64,000 bases of DNA from Gordonia sp. 'Campus' (lineage in GTDB: Bacteria > Actinomycetota > Actinomycetes > Mycobacteriales > Mycobacteriaceae): contig NZ_JAKOIW010000006.1 of assembly GCF_022206305.1 (NCBI RefSeq), positions 87,756-151,755 on the forward strand, given 5' to 3'. Both the position numbers and the translations under genes were made by a program. The notes under the pieces were generated by a model. The model did not search any database, was not told where the DNA came from, and was given only the letters and a program-made list of their open reading frames with translations. Below are positions 32,772-42,600 of this stretch, piece by piece (position 1 is the first letter of the stretch; each line of letters starts with the position of its first letter).

Positions 32772-34298
32772 GTGATGCGGCGAAACAGTGGTGAAGACCC
32801 GACCGGTACCCGGTCTCGGGGTGCCCGTCCGGCGGGTGCTCGGTCGGTGGCTCGCGGTCCGGGCGGTGCGAAGAGGCCGGGCGTGCTCGCGGTCCTCGCG
32901 GTCGCGATCCTGACGGTGACCGGGATCGTGATCGGGCAGGGGCTGGCCGGCGCCGAACCCGCTCCCGCGCCGGCCGCCCCGGCGTCTCCTGCTGCCCCCG
33001 GCGCCCCGGCGCCCGCGCCGCCGAGTTCACGTGCCCCGGTCGCGCCGGCCTCCATCCCGGCCGCACAGCCGGCGAAGGTGACCAACACCTACTGGTACAC
33101 CGATCGCCGGGTGGCCCTGTGGGTCTACTCGCCTGCCATGAACACCAACATCCAGGTCCAGATCCTCCTCGCGCGCGACTGGCACTCGAAGCCCAAGGAC
33201 AAGTTCCCGCAGCTGACGATGCTCGACGGCCTGCGGGCGCAGGACGATCAGAGCGGCTGGATCATCAACACCAAGATCGTCGACTTCTACAAGGACAAGA
33301 ACGTCAACGTCATCCTCCCCATCGGTGGCGAGTCGAGCTTCTACACCGACTGGAAGGAACCCGACCGCGGCAAGAACTACAAGTGGGAGACGTTCCTCAT
33401 GCGGGAGCTGCCGCCCATCCTCGAGAACGACTGGCGGTCGACAGACGTCCGCGGCATCGAGGGTCTGTCGATGGGCGGGTCCGCGGCGATGATGCTCGCG
33501 GCGCGCAACCCCGGTTTCTACAAGTTCGCGGCGTCGTTCTCCGGCATCCTGCAGCTCAGTTCCTTCGGGATGCCGCAGGCGATCCAGTTCGCCGTGCGCG
33601 ACGGCGGTGGCTACGACTCGATGAAGATGTTCGGTCCGCCCACCGATCCGGCGTGGAAGGAACACGACCCCTACCTGCTCGTCGACAAACTGCAGGGGAC
33701 GAGCCTCTATGTCTCGTCGGGCAACGGCATGGTCGGACCCCACGACAAACCGTCCGACATCCCGATGCTCGCCACGAACTACTCCGGCGTCGGGCTCGAG
33801 ATGCTCAGCCGCGTGACGTCACAACAGTTCGCGATCCAGTTGAATCGCAAGGGGATTCCCGGACAGGCCAACTACCGGCCGTCGGGTACCCACACCTGGC
33901 CCTACTGGGAGTTCGAGATGATGCAGGCCTGGCCACAGGCCGCGGCGGCGCTCGGTCTGTCCCGCGATCAGGTGGCGTGCCGCGTGGACAACGCGTTCCG
34001 CAAGGCCTGGGAAGCCAACAAGGCCACGCTCGGCGGCTGCCTGACGCCGTCGTACGCCGTAGCCGGCGGCAAGGCGCAGGACTTCGCCGGCGGCCGGATG
34101 TTCACCGGGCCCAAGGGCCCGAAGATCGTCACCGGTGCCATCGGCGGCGCCTATGTGGCGGCAGGCGGACCGGCGGGACGGTTGGGCAAGCCGGTCTCCG
34201 ACGAGCTGCCGACACGCGACGGCAAGGGCCGGGTGAACTACTTCGAGCGCGGCCGCATCACGTGGACCGCCAAAGAGGGAACCAAAGTCCTGAAGTGA
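32772..34298 (+). CDS. Secreted mycolyltransferase with C-terminal LGFP-like domain (cMytA/PS1-like)
   Basis: A 508-residue exported mycolyltransferase. A basic N-terminus and hydrophobic segment (VLAVLAVAILTVTGIVIGQG) is followed by an Ala/Pro-rich linker. The esterase domain (about residues 95-395) has LTMLDGLRAQDDQSGWIINT, VILPIGGESSFYTDWKEP, the elbow EGLSMGGSAA (S about 233), SSGNGMVG and GTHTWPYWEFEM with the catalytic His. The C-terminal 90 residues (GGRMFTGPKGPKIVTGAIGG, GRLGKPVSDELPTRD, NYFERGRITW) resemble LGFP repeats, as in corynebacterial PS1/cMytA, which tether proteins to the envelope. It occupies the fbpD position of M. tuberculosis. GTG 32772 is used, with AAGGAG 9 nt upstream. 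Confidence 0.93.
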   Translation: MMRRNSGEDPTGTRSRGARPAGARSVARGPGGAKRPGVLAVLAVAILTVTGIVIGQGLAGAEPAPAPAAPASPAAPGAPAPAPPSSRAPVAPASIPAAQPAKVTNTYWYTDRRVALWVYSPAMNTNIQVQILLARDWHSKPKDKFPQLTMLDGLRAQDDQSGWIINTKIVDFYKDKNVNVILPIGGESSFYTDWKEPDRGKNYKWETFLMRELPPILENDWRSTDVRGIEGLSMGGSAAMMLAARNPGFYKFAASFSGILQLSSFGMPQAIQFAVRDGGGYDSMKMFGPPTDPAWKEHDPYLLVDKLQGTSLYVSSGNGMVGPHDKPSDIPMLATNYSGVGLEMLSRVTSQQFAIQLNRKGIPGQANYRPSGTHTWPYWEFEMMQAWPQAAAALGLSRDQVACRVDNAFRKAWEANKATLGGCLTPSYAVAGGKAQDFAGGRMFTGPKGPKIVTGAIGGAYVAAGGPAGRLGKPVSDELPTRDGKGRVNYFERGRITWTAKEGTKVLK

Positions 34299-34333
34299 CG
34301 TCACCGGGACCCATGGCCGCGGTGATCCGGGTG

Positions 34334-34358
34334 TCGGGGGTGCGATCCGCGCCCCCGA
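34334..34358 (+). terminator. Hairpin after the second mycolyltransferase
   Basis: An 11-bp stem, TCGGGGGTGCG with CGCGCCCCCGA (one G-U pair), closing on a 3-nt loop. It lies 36 nt after the stop codon. Confidence 0.65.
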
Positions 34359-34594
34359 AACTCGGGCGGACGTGTGCGCGTCCTGAAACTTCGCTGAGGA
34401 ATCGGCACGTTTCCGCAGGTCGTGCAGGTGCGGCGGCCGAAAGGGCGTGTGGTGGACGGTAGCCTGACGTGGTGTGCGATGCAGGGTGCCCCTGCGTCGC
34501 GGCCGGCCTCAGGTCGGACGTGTGAAGCCTCGACGGGGAACTACTCGACGGCGGGGCGGGAATCTCGACCCGAAAGGTTCGGCAGGAAGTGGCG

Positions 34595-35131
34595 ATGACA
34601 ACGAAGTGTGTTCGGCTGGTGCTGGCCGCGTCGGGCCTCGCTCTCGCGCTCGGTTCGGTGGCGGGTTGCGCCGACGACTCGACGGCGAGTGCGCCCATCA
34701 CCAACAACCCGGTCACCACCACCTCGCTCTACTCGGCCGCCGAGTCGTCGTCGAGCACGCCGGGGACCCCGTCCGCGGAGACCACCACCACCGCACCGGG
34801 CGGGACCTCGTCGCTGCCGGACACCGCGCCCAACCCGAGCACCAAGGTGCCGGCCAGTTTCCCGGGCCCCAGTGGAGCGCCGCTCGACGACAAGGCGCGC
34901 GCCTACCTGGCCGCGCTCAAGCAGCAGAACGTCACGTTCATGGGTGACAACGACAACTCCGTTGCCCTCACGATGGCGAAGTATGTGTGCGGCGCGAAGC
35001 AGAAGGGGACGGATCCGAGCATGGTGAAGGCCTTCGTGACCGCTTCGGTCGGACCGGGCGCCGAGAATGTCGACGATGCGAACGTGAAGGCCGACAAGGT
35101 CATTCGCGCGGCAGAACAGCACTACTGCTGA
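34595..35131 (+). CDS. DUF732-like secreted lipoprotein
   Basis: A small exported lipoprotein of about 178 residues. The N-terminal signal (LVLAASGLALALGSVAGC) ends in a lipobox with the modified Cys, so it should be anchored to the outer face of the cytoplasmic membrane. A low-complexity Ser/Thr/Pro region (residues about 25-80) precedes a compact helical domain with two Cys, ARAYLAALKQQNVTFMG, MAKYVCGAKQKG and a C-terminal YC. This resembles the DUF732 pattern common in mycobacterial secreted proteins. ATG 34595 is chosen because AGGA lies 7 nt upstream; GTG 34589 is the alternative. It is followed after 1 nt by the cutinase gene, so the two are co-transcribed. The function is unknown. Confidence 0.78.
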   Translation: MTTKCVRLVLAASGLALALGSVAGCADDSTASAPITNNPVTTTSLYSAAESSSSTPGTPSAETTTTAPGGTSSLPDTAPNPSTKVPASFPGPSGAPLDDKARAYLAALKQQNVTFMGDNDNSVALTMAKYVCGAKQKGTDPSMVKAFVTASVGPGAENVDDANVKADKVIRAAEQHYC

Positions 35132-35132
35132 C

Positions 35133-36146
35133 GTGGCGGCCCGTCGCTCGGCCGCGGACCGCACCCGCAAGGGTCCCGTCCGCCGGATCGGTAGGTTCAC
35201 CCTGCTCCTGCTCGCACTCGCGGTCATCGCGATCGTGCTCATCGTCGTGCTCGTCCTGGTGTGGCTCGCGCCCGGGCCCCCGCCGATCGGTCCCGGCGGC
35301 CCGTCGACGACACCCCCGCCGAAGGAGCGTCCCGACGCCCAGTCGGCGGACTGTCCCGACGTTCTGACCGTCGTCATCCCCGGCACGTGGGAGTCGAGTG
35401 CCCGCGACGATCCGTACTCGCCGTCGGCGAACCCGAACTCGCTGATGCTGCGTGTCTCGCGTGCGTTGTCGAACGACTTCGACTCCTCGCGCAGCGAGAT
35501 CTACACGGTTCCCTACACCGCCCAGTTCCGGAATCCGACCAACCTCGGCGATCGTCAGACCGACTACAACGTGTCCCGCACCCAGGGGTACAAGCGTGCG
35601 GCGGGCAAGATCATCTCGACCAACGAGAGCTGTCCGCTCACCCGGTACGTCATCATGGGCTTCAGTCAGGGCGCGGTCATCGCGGGCGACCTGGCGAGCA
35701 ACATCGGCAACGGCCGCGGTGTTCTCGAAGACGGCGATCAGGACCTCGTTCTCGGCGTCGGACTCATCGCCGACGGGCGTCGTCAGCCGGGCGAGCAGAA
35801 CGACGTCGCGCCGAGCCCGGACGGGGTCGGCGCGGAGATCGCGCTCGGCGGGATGGGCAACCTCGTCCCCGGGATCACGATGACCGGACCGCGCGACGGC
35901 GGTTTCGGTGACCTCCGCGATCGCGTGCAATCGATCTGCGCGCCTGGCGATCTCATCTGTGACTCGCCGACGATCACCAATCCGCTCGTCGCGGTGTCCA
36001 AGCTGGCGAACGCGGCGTCGAACCCCGTCCACGCGATGTACGCGACCACGCGGTACTGGGAGAACGACGGGCAGACCGCGACCCAGTGGATGTACGACTG
36101 GTCCAAGGACCTGATCGACGGCGCGCCCCGGCCCGCTCACAACTGA
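35133..36146 (+). CDS. Cutinase-family envelope lipase (Culp6/Rv3802c-like)
   Basis: A 337-residue membrane-anchored cutinase-like alpha/beta-hydrolase. An N-terminal transmembrane segment (FTLLLLALAVIAIVLIVVLV) and Pro-rich linker precede the catalytic domain. The nucleophile elbow is IMGFSQGAVIAGD (S178), the catalytic Asp is in ICAPGDLICDSP with the flanking Cys pair, and the His is in NPVHAMYAT. In M. tuberculosis, Rv3802c has phospholipase/thioesterase activity, is essential, and lies beside fadD32. The start GTG 35133 is 1 nt after the lipoprotein stop. The position between mycolyltransferase genes and fadD32-pks13 is conserved and suggests a role in mycolate or envelope lipid homeostasis. 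Confidence 0.93.
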   Translation: MAARRSAADRTRKGPVRRIGRFTLLLLALAVIAIVLIVVLVLVWLAPGPPPIGPGGPSTTPPPKERPDAQSADCPDVLTVVIPGTWESSARDDPYSPSANPNSLMLRVSRALSNDFDSSRSEIYTVPYTAQFRNPTNLGDRQTDYNVSRTQGYKRAAGKIISTNESCPLTRYVIMGFSQGAVIAGDLASNIGNGRGVLEDGDQDLVLGVGLIADGRRQPGEQNDVAPSPDGVGAEIALGGMGNLVPGITMTGPRDGGFGDLRDRVQSICAPGDLICDSPTITNPLVAVSKLANAASNPVHAMYATTRYWENDGQTATQWMYDWSKDLIDGAPRPAHN

Positions 36147-36365
36147 CCGGACGTCTCGTCGGATACCGCCGGCCGGACACCCCCGACCGCCGTCCGATGG
36201 GGACGCCGAACTAACCGGCCGGTAACCTCGTCCGCGGCATGCGCCGATCCGTTTGGTGGTGCCGTCACGCTGCATTAACGTGTTGGGCTGGCCCGAGGTA
36301 CCCCCCCGGGCGACGCCGGCGACGTACGCGGCCTGCGGGACCCGGATCACGACGAGAGGACAGCG

Positions 36366-37376
36366 ATGACGCAACCCCCGAGCGATGCGGGTGGCACTTC
36401 GTCCGGCTTGCGCAAGTTCCGGTTCGGTGCGGGTGGCGAGGGCAACAAGGACGAGGGCGGCGCGCGCAAGTTCATCAAGCTCGCGCAGACCGCCGAAGAG
36501 TACGGCTACGACACCTTCGCGGTGCCCGATCACCTCGGCAACCAGGTGGGCCCCATCGCGGCCCTGGGTGCGCTGACGCAGGCCACCAGCACGATCCGGC
36601 TGGCCACCTCGGTGCTCGCGAACGGCTGGCGTCATCCCGCCCTGCTCGCCAAAGAGGCCACGACCATCGACGTGTTGAGCAAGGGCCGGCTCGAACTGGG
36701 CATCGGCGCCGGGTGGATGAAGGAAGAGTTCGACAAGGCGGGCATCGAGTTCGAGTCGCCGGGTGTCCGCATCCGTCGCCTCGACGAGGCCCTGACCATC
36801 CTCGACGGCCTCATGCGCGGCGAGACCGTGGACTTCGACGGCGAGTTCTACCAGATCAACGGGCTGGAGGGCAGCCCTCGACCCCGGCAGGGCCCGCGCC
36901 CGCCGATCGCGGTCGGCGGCGGCGGACCCAAGATGCTCGCGCTGGCCGCGAAGCACGCCGACATCATCTCGGTCGCTCCGGGGACGACCCTCGACGGCAA
37001 GATGAAGCTGTCGGACATGACCATCGAGAAGACCGCCGAGCGGGTCGACCGTATCCGGGAGGCCGCGGGCGACAGGTTCGACGAGATCGAACTGAACTGG
37101 ACCATCGCGGTCATCGTGATCACCGACGACCGGGTGGCGACCGCGGAGATGGCGCTGCAGGCGCTGGAGCAGGGCTATCCGCCCAACATCGCGCTCGACG
37201 CGGAGTTCACCGTCGACGACGTGCTGACATCGCCCTACCTGGCGATCGGTACCTTCGACGAGATCGCCGAGCAGATCCGGGAGGTGCGACGCCGCACCAG
37301 CATGTCCTACGTCGGGGTCTTCCCGACGCAGATGGATGCGTTCGCGCCTGTGCTGGCGCAGCTGAAGGGGGAGTAG
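36366..37376 (+). CDS. LLM-class F420-dependent oxidoreductase
   Basis: A 336-residue luciferase-like TIM-barrel oxidoreductase, probably using coenzyme F420. Typical features are FIKLAQTAEEYGYDTFAVPD, IRLATSVLANGWRHPALLAK, EATTIDVLSKGRLELGIGAG, then WMKEEFDKAGIEF, and PIAVGGGGPKMLALAAKHAD. The set matches the F420-dependent LLM type with the 'GAGW...E' block. GAGAGGA lies 6 nt before ATG 36366. It stands between the cutinase and fadD32; I do not recall a gene of this type there in M. tuberculosis, so it is an insertion relative to that order. The substrate is unknown; a lipid intermediate is possible only by context. Confidence 0.88.
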   Translation: MTQPPSDAGGTSSGLRKFRFGAGGEGNKDEGGARKFIKLAQTAEEYGYDTFAVPDHLGNQVGPIAALGALTQATSTIRLATSVLANGWRHPALLAKEATTIDVLSKGRLELGIGAGWMKEEFDKAGIEFESPGVRIRRLDEALTILDGLMRGETVDFDGEFYQINGLEGSPRPRQGPRPPIAVGGGGPKMLALAAKHADIISVAPGTTLDGKMKLSDMTIEKTAERVDRIREAAGDRFDEIELNWTIAVIVITDDRVATAEMALQALEQGYPPNIALDAEFTVDDVLTSPYLAIGTFDEIAEQIREVRRRTSMSYVGVFPTQMDAFAPVLAQLKGE

Positions 37377-37636
37377 GATGGCCGACGGTCTCGCGTGTGA
37401 ACACCGAGGTGACGGGTCGGTGAACCCGCAGGTGCGCGTCGACGGGCGACGTGCGCTTTTCCGTAGTTGAGCAGAACGAACGCGAGTATTTCGTTGGGTA
37501 ACTGGACGTGCGCTACCGTATCCCGCGGTCGGCACAGGACGTGGACGGCAGGACTGCTGGGTGGTGTCGCCGAAGGGACCTCAACAGCGGACCGCGCTCG
37601 CGTGGGGGAGTCCACGAGGGGCCACAGGAGTAATGA

Positions 37637-39538
37637 ATGCTGAGTACTGAACTCGAAGACTTCCTCGACGAGACGGGGAACATCGCTTTCACCGAGGAAG
37701 CGACGCTGGTCGACTACGTCGAGCAGAACGTTCGCGAGCAGGCCGACACGCTGGCCTACCGCTTCATCGACTACAGCCGCGAACGCGACGGCGAACCGCA
37801 GGACCTGACCTGGTCGCAGTTCGGCAAGCGACTCCGTGCCGTCGCAGCACGTCTGCAACAGGTGACGAAGCCGGGCGACCGGGTCGCCATCCTGGCGCCG
37901 CAGTCGCTCGAGTACGTCATCGGGTTCTTCGCCGCGCTGTACGCGAGCAACGTCGCGGTGCCCCTGTTCTCGCCCGACGAGCCCGGTCACACCGACCGCC
38001 TGCACGCCGTCCTCGGCGACTGCAAGCCCACGGCGATCCTCACCTCCACCAAGTCCGCCGAGGCCGTGCGCGACTTCTTCGCGCCGCTGCCGGCCAAGGA
38101 GCGTCCGCGCGTCATCGCCGTCGACGCCGTGCCCGATTCGGTCGGTTCGAGCTGGGTCGCACCGGTCGCCGGTCAGGACCACAACATCGACACCGTGGCC
38201 TACCTGCAGTACACCTCGGGGTCGACGCGCGTCCCGGCCGGTGTGGAGATCACCTACCAGGCGGTCGCCGCCAACGTGCTGCAGATCTCCGACACCATCG
38301 GGATCGACCGCAAGGCCCGCGGCGTCACCTGGCTGCCGATGTTCCACGACATGGGCCTGCTGACCGTGATCCTGCCCGCGCTCGGCGGCCGCTACATCAC
38401 CATCATGAGCCCGCAGGCGTTCGTGCGCCGCCCCGGCCGCTGGATCAGGGAGCTCGCCGCCGCGGCCGACGGCGCGGAGACCTTCGCCGCCGCCCCCAAC
38501 TTCGCCTTCGAGCACGCCGCCGCGCGCGGCCTGCCGAAGGAGGGCGAAGAGCTCGACCTGTCGAACGTGATCGGTCTGATCAACGGCTCCGAGCCGGTGA
38601 CCGTCAGCTCGATGAAGAAGTTCAACGAGGCGTTCAGCCCGTACGGCCTGCCGAAGACGGCGATCAAGCCCTGCTACGGCATGGCCGAGGCGACGCTGTT
38701 CGTGTCGGCGACGCAGCGCGAGAACGAGGCGAAGGTCGTCTATGTCGACCGCGACGACCTCAACGCGGGACGGTTCACCCTCGTCGACGCCGATGCACCC
38801 AACGCGGTCGCCCAGGTGTCGTGCGGTCAGGTGGCCGTCAGCCAGTGGGCCACGATCGTCGACGCCGAGACCGCAACCGAACAGCCCGACGGTCATGTCG
38901 GGGAGATCTGGCTGCACGGGCTCAACATCGGCGCGGGGTACTGGAACAAGCCCGAGGAGACCGAGGAGACGTTCCGCAACAAGCTGGTCAACCCGTTGTC
39001 GGCGGACAGCCACTCCGAGGGTGCGCCGGCCGACGCGATGTGGATGCGCACCGGCGACTTCGGGGTGTGGCTCGACGGCGAGCTCTACATCACCGGCCGC
39101 GTCAAGGACCTCGTGATCGTCGACGGCCGCAACCACTACCCGCAGGACCTCGAGTACAGCGCGCAGGAGGCCAGCAACGCGTTGCGTCCCGGCTTCGTCG
39201 CGGCGTTCTCGGTACCGGCCAACCAGTTGCCGGCCGAGGTGTTCGAGTTCGCCGGCAGCGGGATCAAGCCCGACGCCGACGACGCCTCGGAGCAGTTGGT
39301 CATCGTCGCCGAGCGCGGGCCGGGCCGCAAGGCCGACCCGCAGGAGGTCGCCGACACCGTCCGCGCCGCCATCGCCCAGCGTCACGGCGTCATGTCCCGC
39401 GACGTCCTCCTCGTCCCGGCCGGATCGATCCCGCGCACGTCGTCGGGCAAGATCGCGCGCCGTGCGACGCGTGCCGCCTACATCGACGGCAGCCTTCGCG
39501 GCGGCTACAAGCAGACGGCGTTCCCGGACACGGAGTAG
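37637..39538 (+). CDS. fadD32: Long-chain fatty acyl-AMP ligase FadD32
   Basis: FadD32, 633 residues, activates the very long meromycolic acid as acyl-AMP and loads it onto the N-terminal acyl carrier domain of Pks13. The ATP-binding loop is [13 protein letters not shown], the FAAL-type core includes [14 protein letters not shown], and later motifs are [44 protein letters not shown] and the C-terminal [10 protein letters not shown] with the adenylation Lys. The length is close to the 637 residues of M. tuberculosis FadD32. A CAGGAG ribosome site precedes ATG 37637. The genes fadD32, pks13 and accD4 follow each other on the same strand, as in all mycolata. This one is preceded by 260 nt without a gene. 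Confidence 0.96.
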   Translation: MLSTELEDFLDETGNIAFTEEATLVDYVEQNVREQADTLAYRFIDYSRERDGEPQDLTWSQFGKRLRAVAARLQQVTKPGDRVAILAPQSLEYVIGFFAALYASNVAVPLFSPDEPGHTDRLHAVLGDCKPTAILTSTKSAEAVRDFFAPLPAKERPRVIAVDAVPDSVGSSWVAPVAGQDHNIDTVAYLQYTSGSTRVPAGVEITYQAVAANVLQISDTIGIDRKARGVTWLPMFHDMGLLTVILPALGGRYITIMSPQAFVRRPGRWIRELAAAADGAETFAAAPNFAFEHAAARGLPKEGEELDLSNVIGLINGSEPVTVSSMKKFNEAFSPYGLPKTAIKPCYGMAEATLFVSATQRENEAKVVYVDRDDLNAGRFTLVDADAPNAVAQVSCGQVAVSQWATIVDAETATEQPDGHVGEIWLHGLNIGAGYWNKPEETEETFRNKLVNPLSADSHSEGAPADAMWMRTGDFGVWLDGELYITGRVKDLVIVDGRNHYPQDLEYSAQEASNALRPGFVAAFSVPANQLPAEVFEFAGSGIKPDADDASEQLVIVAERGPGRKADPQEVADTVRAAIAQRHGVMSRDVLLVPAGSIPRTSSGKIARRATRAAYIDGSLRGGYKQTAFPDTE

Positions 39539-39655
39539 CGACCGGAAGAACCGGGGCGGGGGAGAGTGCGCCGAGTTGCCGCGCCCGCGCTCCCGGCGGG
39601 CTCATAATGCACCCGGCACCAGTTCAGGTGCCCCTAGATCAGTAGTCTGGAAGCG

Positions 39656-42600
39656 ATGTCTGAACTGAATACCGACGAGCCGCGCAACGACGATCTCCCG
39701 GCCGTCGGGACCGACGGCGAGACCGTGGGTGATCTCACGGTCGACCAGCTGCGTGACTGGCTACGCGACTGGGTCTCCCAGGCGACCGGGCTGCCCGTGG
39801 AGCAGATCGCCGTCGACCGGCCGATGGAGGAGCTCGGACTCTCCTCGCGCGATGCGGTGGCCCTGGCCGCCGACGTCGAGGACAAGACGGGCGTCATCCT
39901 GACGGCGACGGTGGTCTACAACCACCCGACGATCGCCACGCTCGCGCAGCGGATCATCGAGGGCGATCCCGACGAGGGCGTCGACGGTGACGCCGAGACC
40001 TTCTGGCGGCGCGACCGCAGCGCCGACGACGACATCGCGATCGTCGGCCTGTCCACGCGCTTCCCCAAGTCGGGCTCCACCCCGGAGTCGACGTGGGAGG
40101 CACTGATCGCCGGTGTCGACGGTGTCTCGGATCTGCCCGACGACCGGTGGAGCGAGTTCCGTTCCGACCCCCGGCTCGTGGAGATCCTCGAGTCGGCGAA
40201 CACCAAGGGCGGCTACCTCGACGACGTCCGCACCTTCGACGCCGACTTCTTCCAGATGAGTCCGCGCGAGGTCGAGATGGTCGACCCGCAGCAGCGCCTC
40301 GCGCTCGAGCTGACGTGGGAGGCGCTCGAGCACGCCCACATCCCGCCGAGCGACCTCAAGGGCGCACCGGTGGGTGTCTTCATCGGGTCGTCGACCAACG
40401 ACTACCAGCTGCTGGCGACCCTCGGGCTCAGCGAGGGTGCCGAGGACACGGCTGCCTATGCGCTGACCGGGACCTCGACGGCGATCGTCGCCAACCGGGT
40501 GTCCTACTTCTACGACTTCCGCGGCCCCTCGATCGCGCTGGACACCGCGTGCTCGTCGTCGTTGGTGGCCGTCCACCAGGCCGTCCGCAGCCTGCGCACC
40601 GGCGAGTCCGACATCGCGCTCGCCGGCGGCGTCAACATGATCATCAACCCCGCGGCGACCCTCGGGTTCGACAAGATCGGCGCTCAGGCCGCCGACGGGC
40701 ACGTGAAGGCGTTCTCGGCCGACGCGGACGGGTTCATCCGTGCCGAGGGCGGCGGTCTGTTCGTCCTGAAGCGGATGTCCGATGCGCGCCGCGACGGCGA
40801 CGACGTCCTGGCCGTCATCGCCGGGTCGGCCGTCAACAGCGATGGCCGGTCCAACGGTCTGCCCGCGCCGAACCCCGAGGCGCAGGTCGACGTGCTGCGC
40901 GATGCCTACGCCGACGCCGCGATCGACCCGCGCACCGTCGACTACGTGGAAGCGCACGGCACCGGGACCATCCTCGGTGACCCGATCGAGGCCGACGCTC
41001 TCGGCCGCGTGGTGGGTCGTGGGCGACTCCCCGGCTCGCCGATGCTGCTCGGATCGGTCAAGACCAACTACGGCCACATGGAATCCGCGGCAGGCGCGGG
41101 CGCGCTGGCCAAGGTCGTGCTCGCGATGCAGCACGGCACCATCCCGGCGTCGTTGAACTACAGCGGGCCCAACCCGTACATCCAGTTCGACGCCAACAAC
41201 CTGAAGGTGATCCCGGAGGCCACCGAATGGCCGCGCTACTCCGGCCATGCCGTCGCCGGTGTCTCCGGATTCGGTTTCGGTGGCACGAACGCCCATGTCG
41301 TGGTGCGCGAGGTGCGGCCCGACGACCTCGAACCGGCGTCCGGGCCGGCCGGTGACGCGAGCGCGTCCGAGTTGCCCGCATCGGCGTCGCTCGGCGACGA
41401 ACCCGATCTCGACGACGACGATGTCTACCTCACCGAGGCCGAGCGCGCCGTGCTCGCCGCGCAGGCGAAGAACATCGATCCGGTGATCGAGGAGACCGCG
41501 CCGGATTCGGCCGCCGGCTTCGCGCCGTGCGCGGTCGAGGGTTCGATTGTGCCGCTGGTGATTTCCGGCTTCCTACCGTCGCGTCGGCGAAAGACCGCCG
41601 CGGACCTGCTCGAGTGGCTGGAGTCCGAGGCGGGACGGTCGACGCCGCTCGCCGACATCGGCCGGTCGCTGGCACACCGCAACCATGGTCGTTCACGCGC
41701 CGTCGTCATGGCGCGCACGCTCGACGACGCGATCACCGGCGTCCGGGCGGTGGCCGAGGGCAAGAGCAATCCGCTTGTCTACTCGTCGGATTCGCCCGAT
41801 GCCGCCTCCGCCGTCTGGCTGCTGTCGGGTTTCGGTTCGCAGCACCGCAAGATGGCCAAGCAGCTCTACACCGAGAATCCGATCTTCGCCAAGTACGTCG
41901 ACCGCGTCGACGAGTTGGTCCAGAACGAGCTCGGGTACTCGATCGCGGAGATGTTCGTCGACGACGAGCAGACCTACGGCATCGAACAGAGCCAGGTCGG
42001 CATCTACACGATCCAGGTCGCGCTCGCCGACACCCTGCGTCACCACGGCGCCGAACCCGGTGTGCTCGTGCCGCATTCGATGGGTGAGGCCTCGGCCGCG
42101 TACATCAGTGGCGGGTTGTCGCTCGAGGATGCGACGCGTGTCATCTGCCAGCGTTCGCGGCTGATGGGCGAGGGCGAGTCGATGCTGCAGGGCGACGACA
42201 TCCGTCTCATGGCGCTCGTCGAGTACAGCGCCGACGACATCAACGACGTCCTCGTCGACTACCCCGACCTCGAGATCTGCGTCTATGCCGCTCCGACCCA
42301 CACCGTCATCGGAGGTCCGGAGTCGCAGGTCGACGCGATCGTCGAGCGTGCCGAGGCCGAGGGCAAGCTCGGGCGCAAGCTGGCCACCAAGGGTGCCAGC
42401 CACACGTCGCAGATGGACCCGCTCCTCGGCGAACTCGCCTACGAGCTCACCGGCATCACGCCGCTGCGTCCCACGACCGGTTTCTACAGCTCGGTCGACC
42501 GCGAGGTCTTCTACCGGGCCGGTCACGAGCCGGTCCACACCATCGAGTACTTCACCAAGGGTCTGCGCCACAGCGTGTGGTTCAGCCAGGCGATCGCGAA

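Noticed and set aside
37307-39385. 692-codon antisense frame opposite fadD32
   Set aside because: Same reason: it spans a certain gene and shows only composition-driven sequence.
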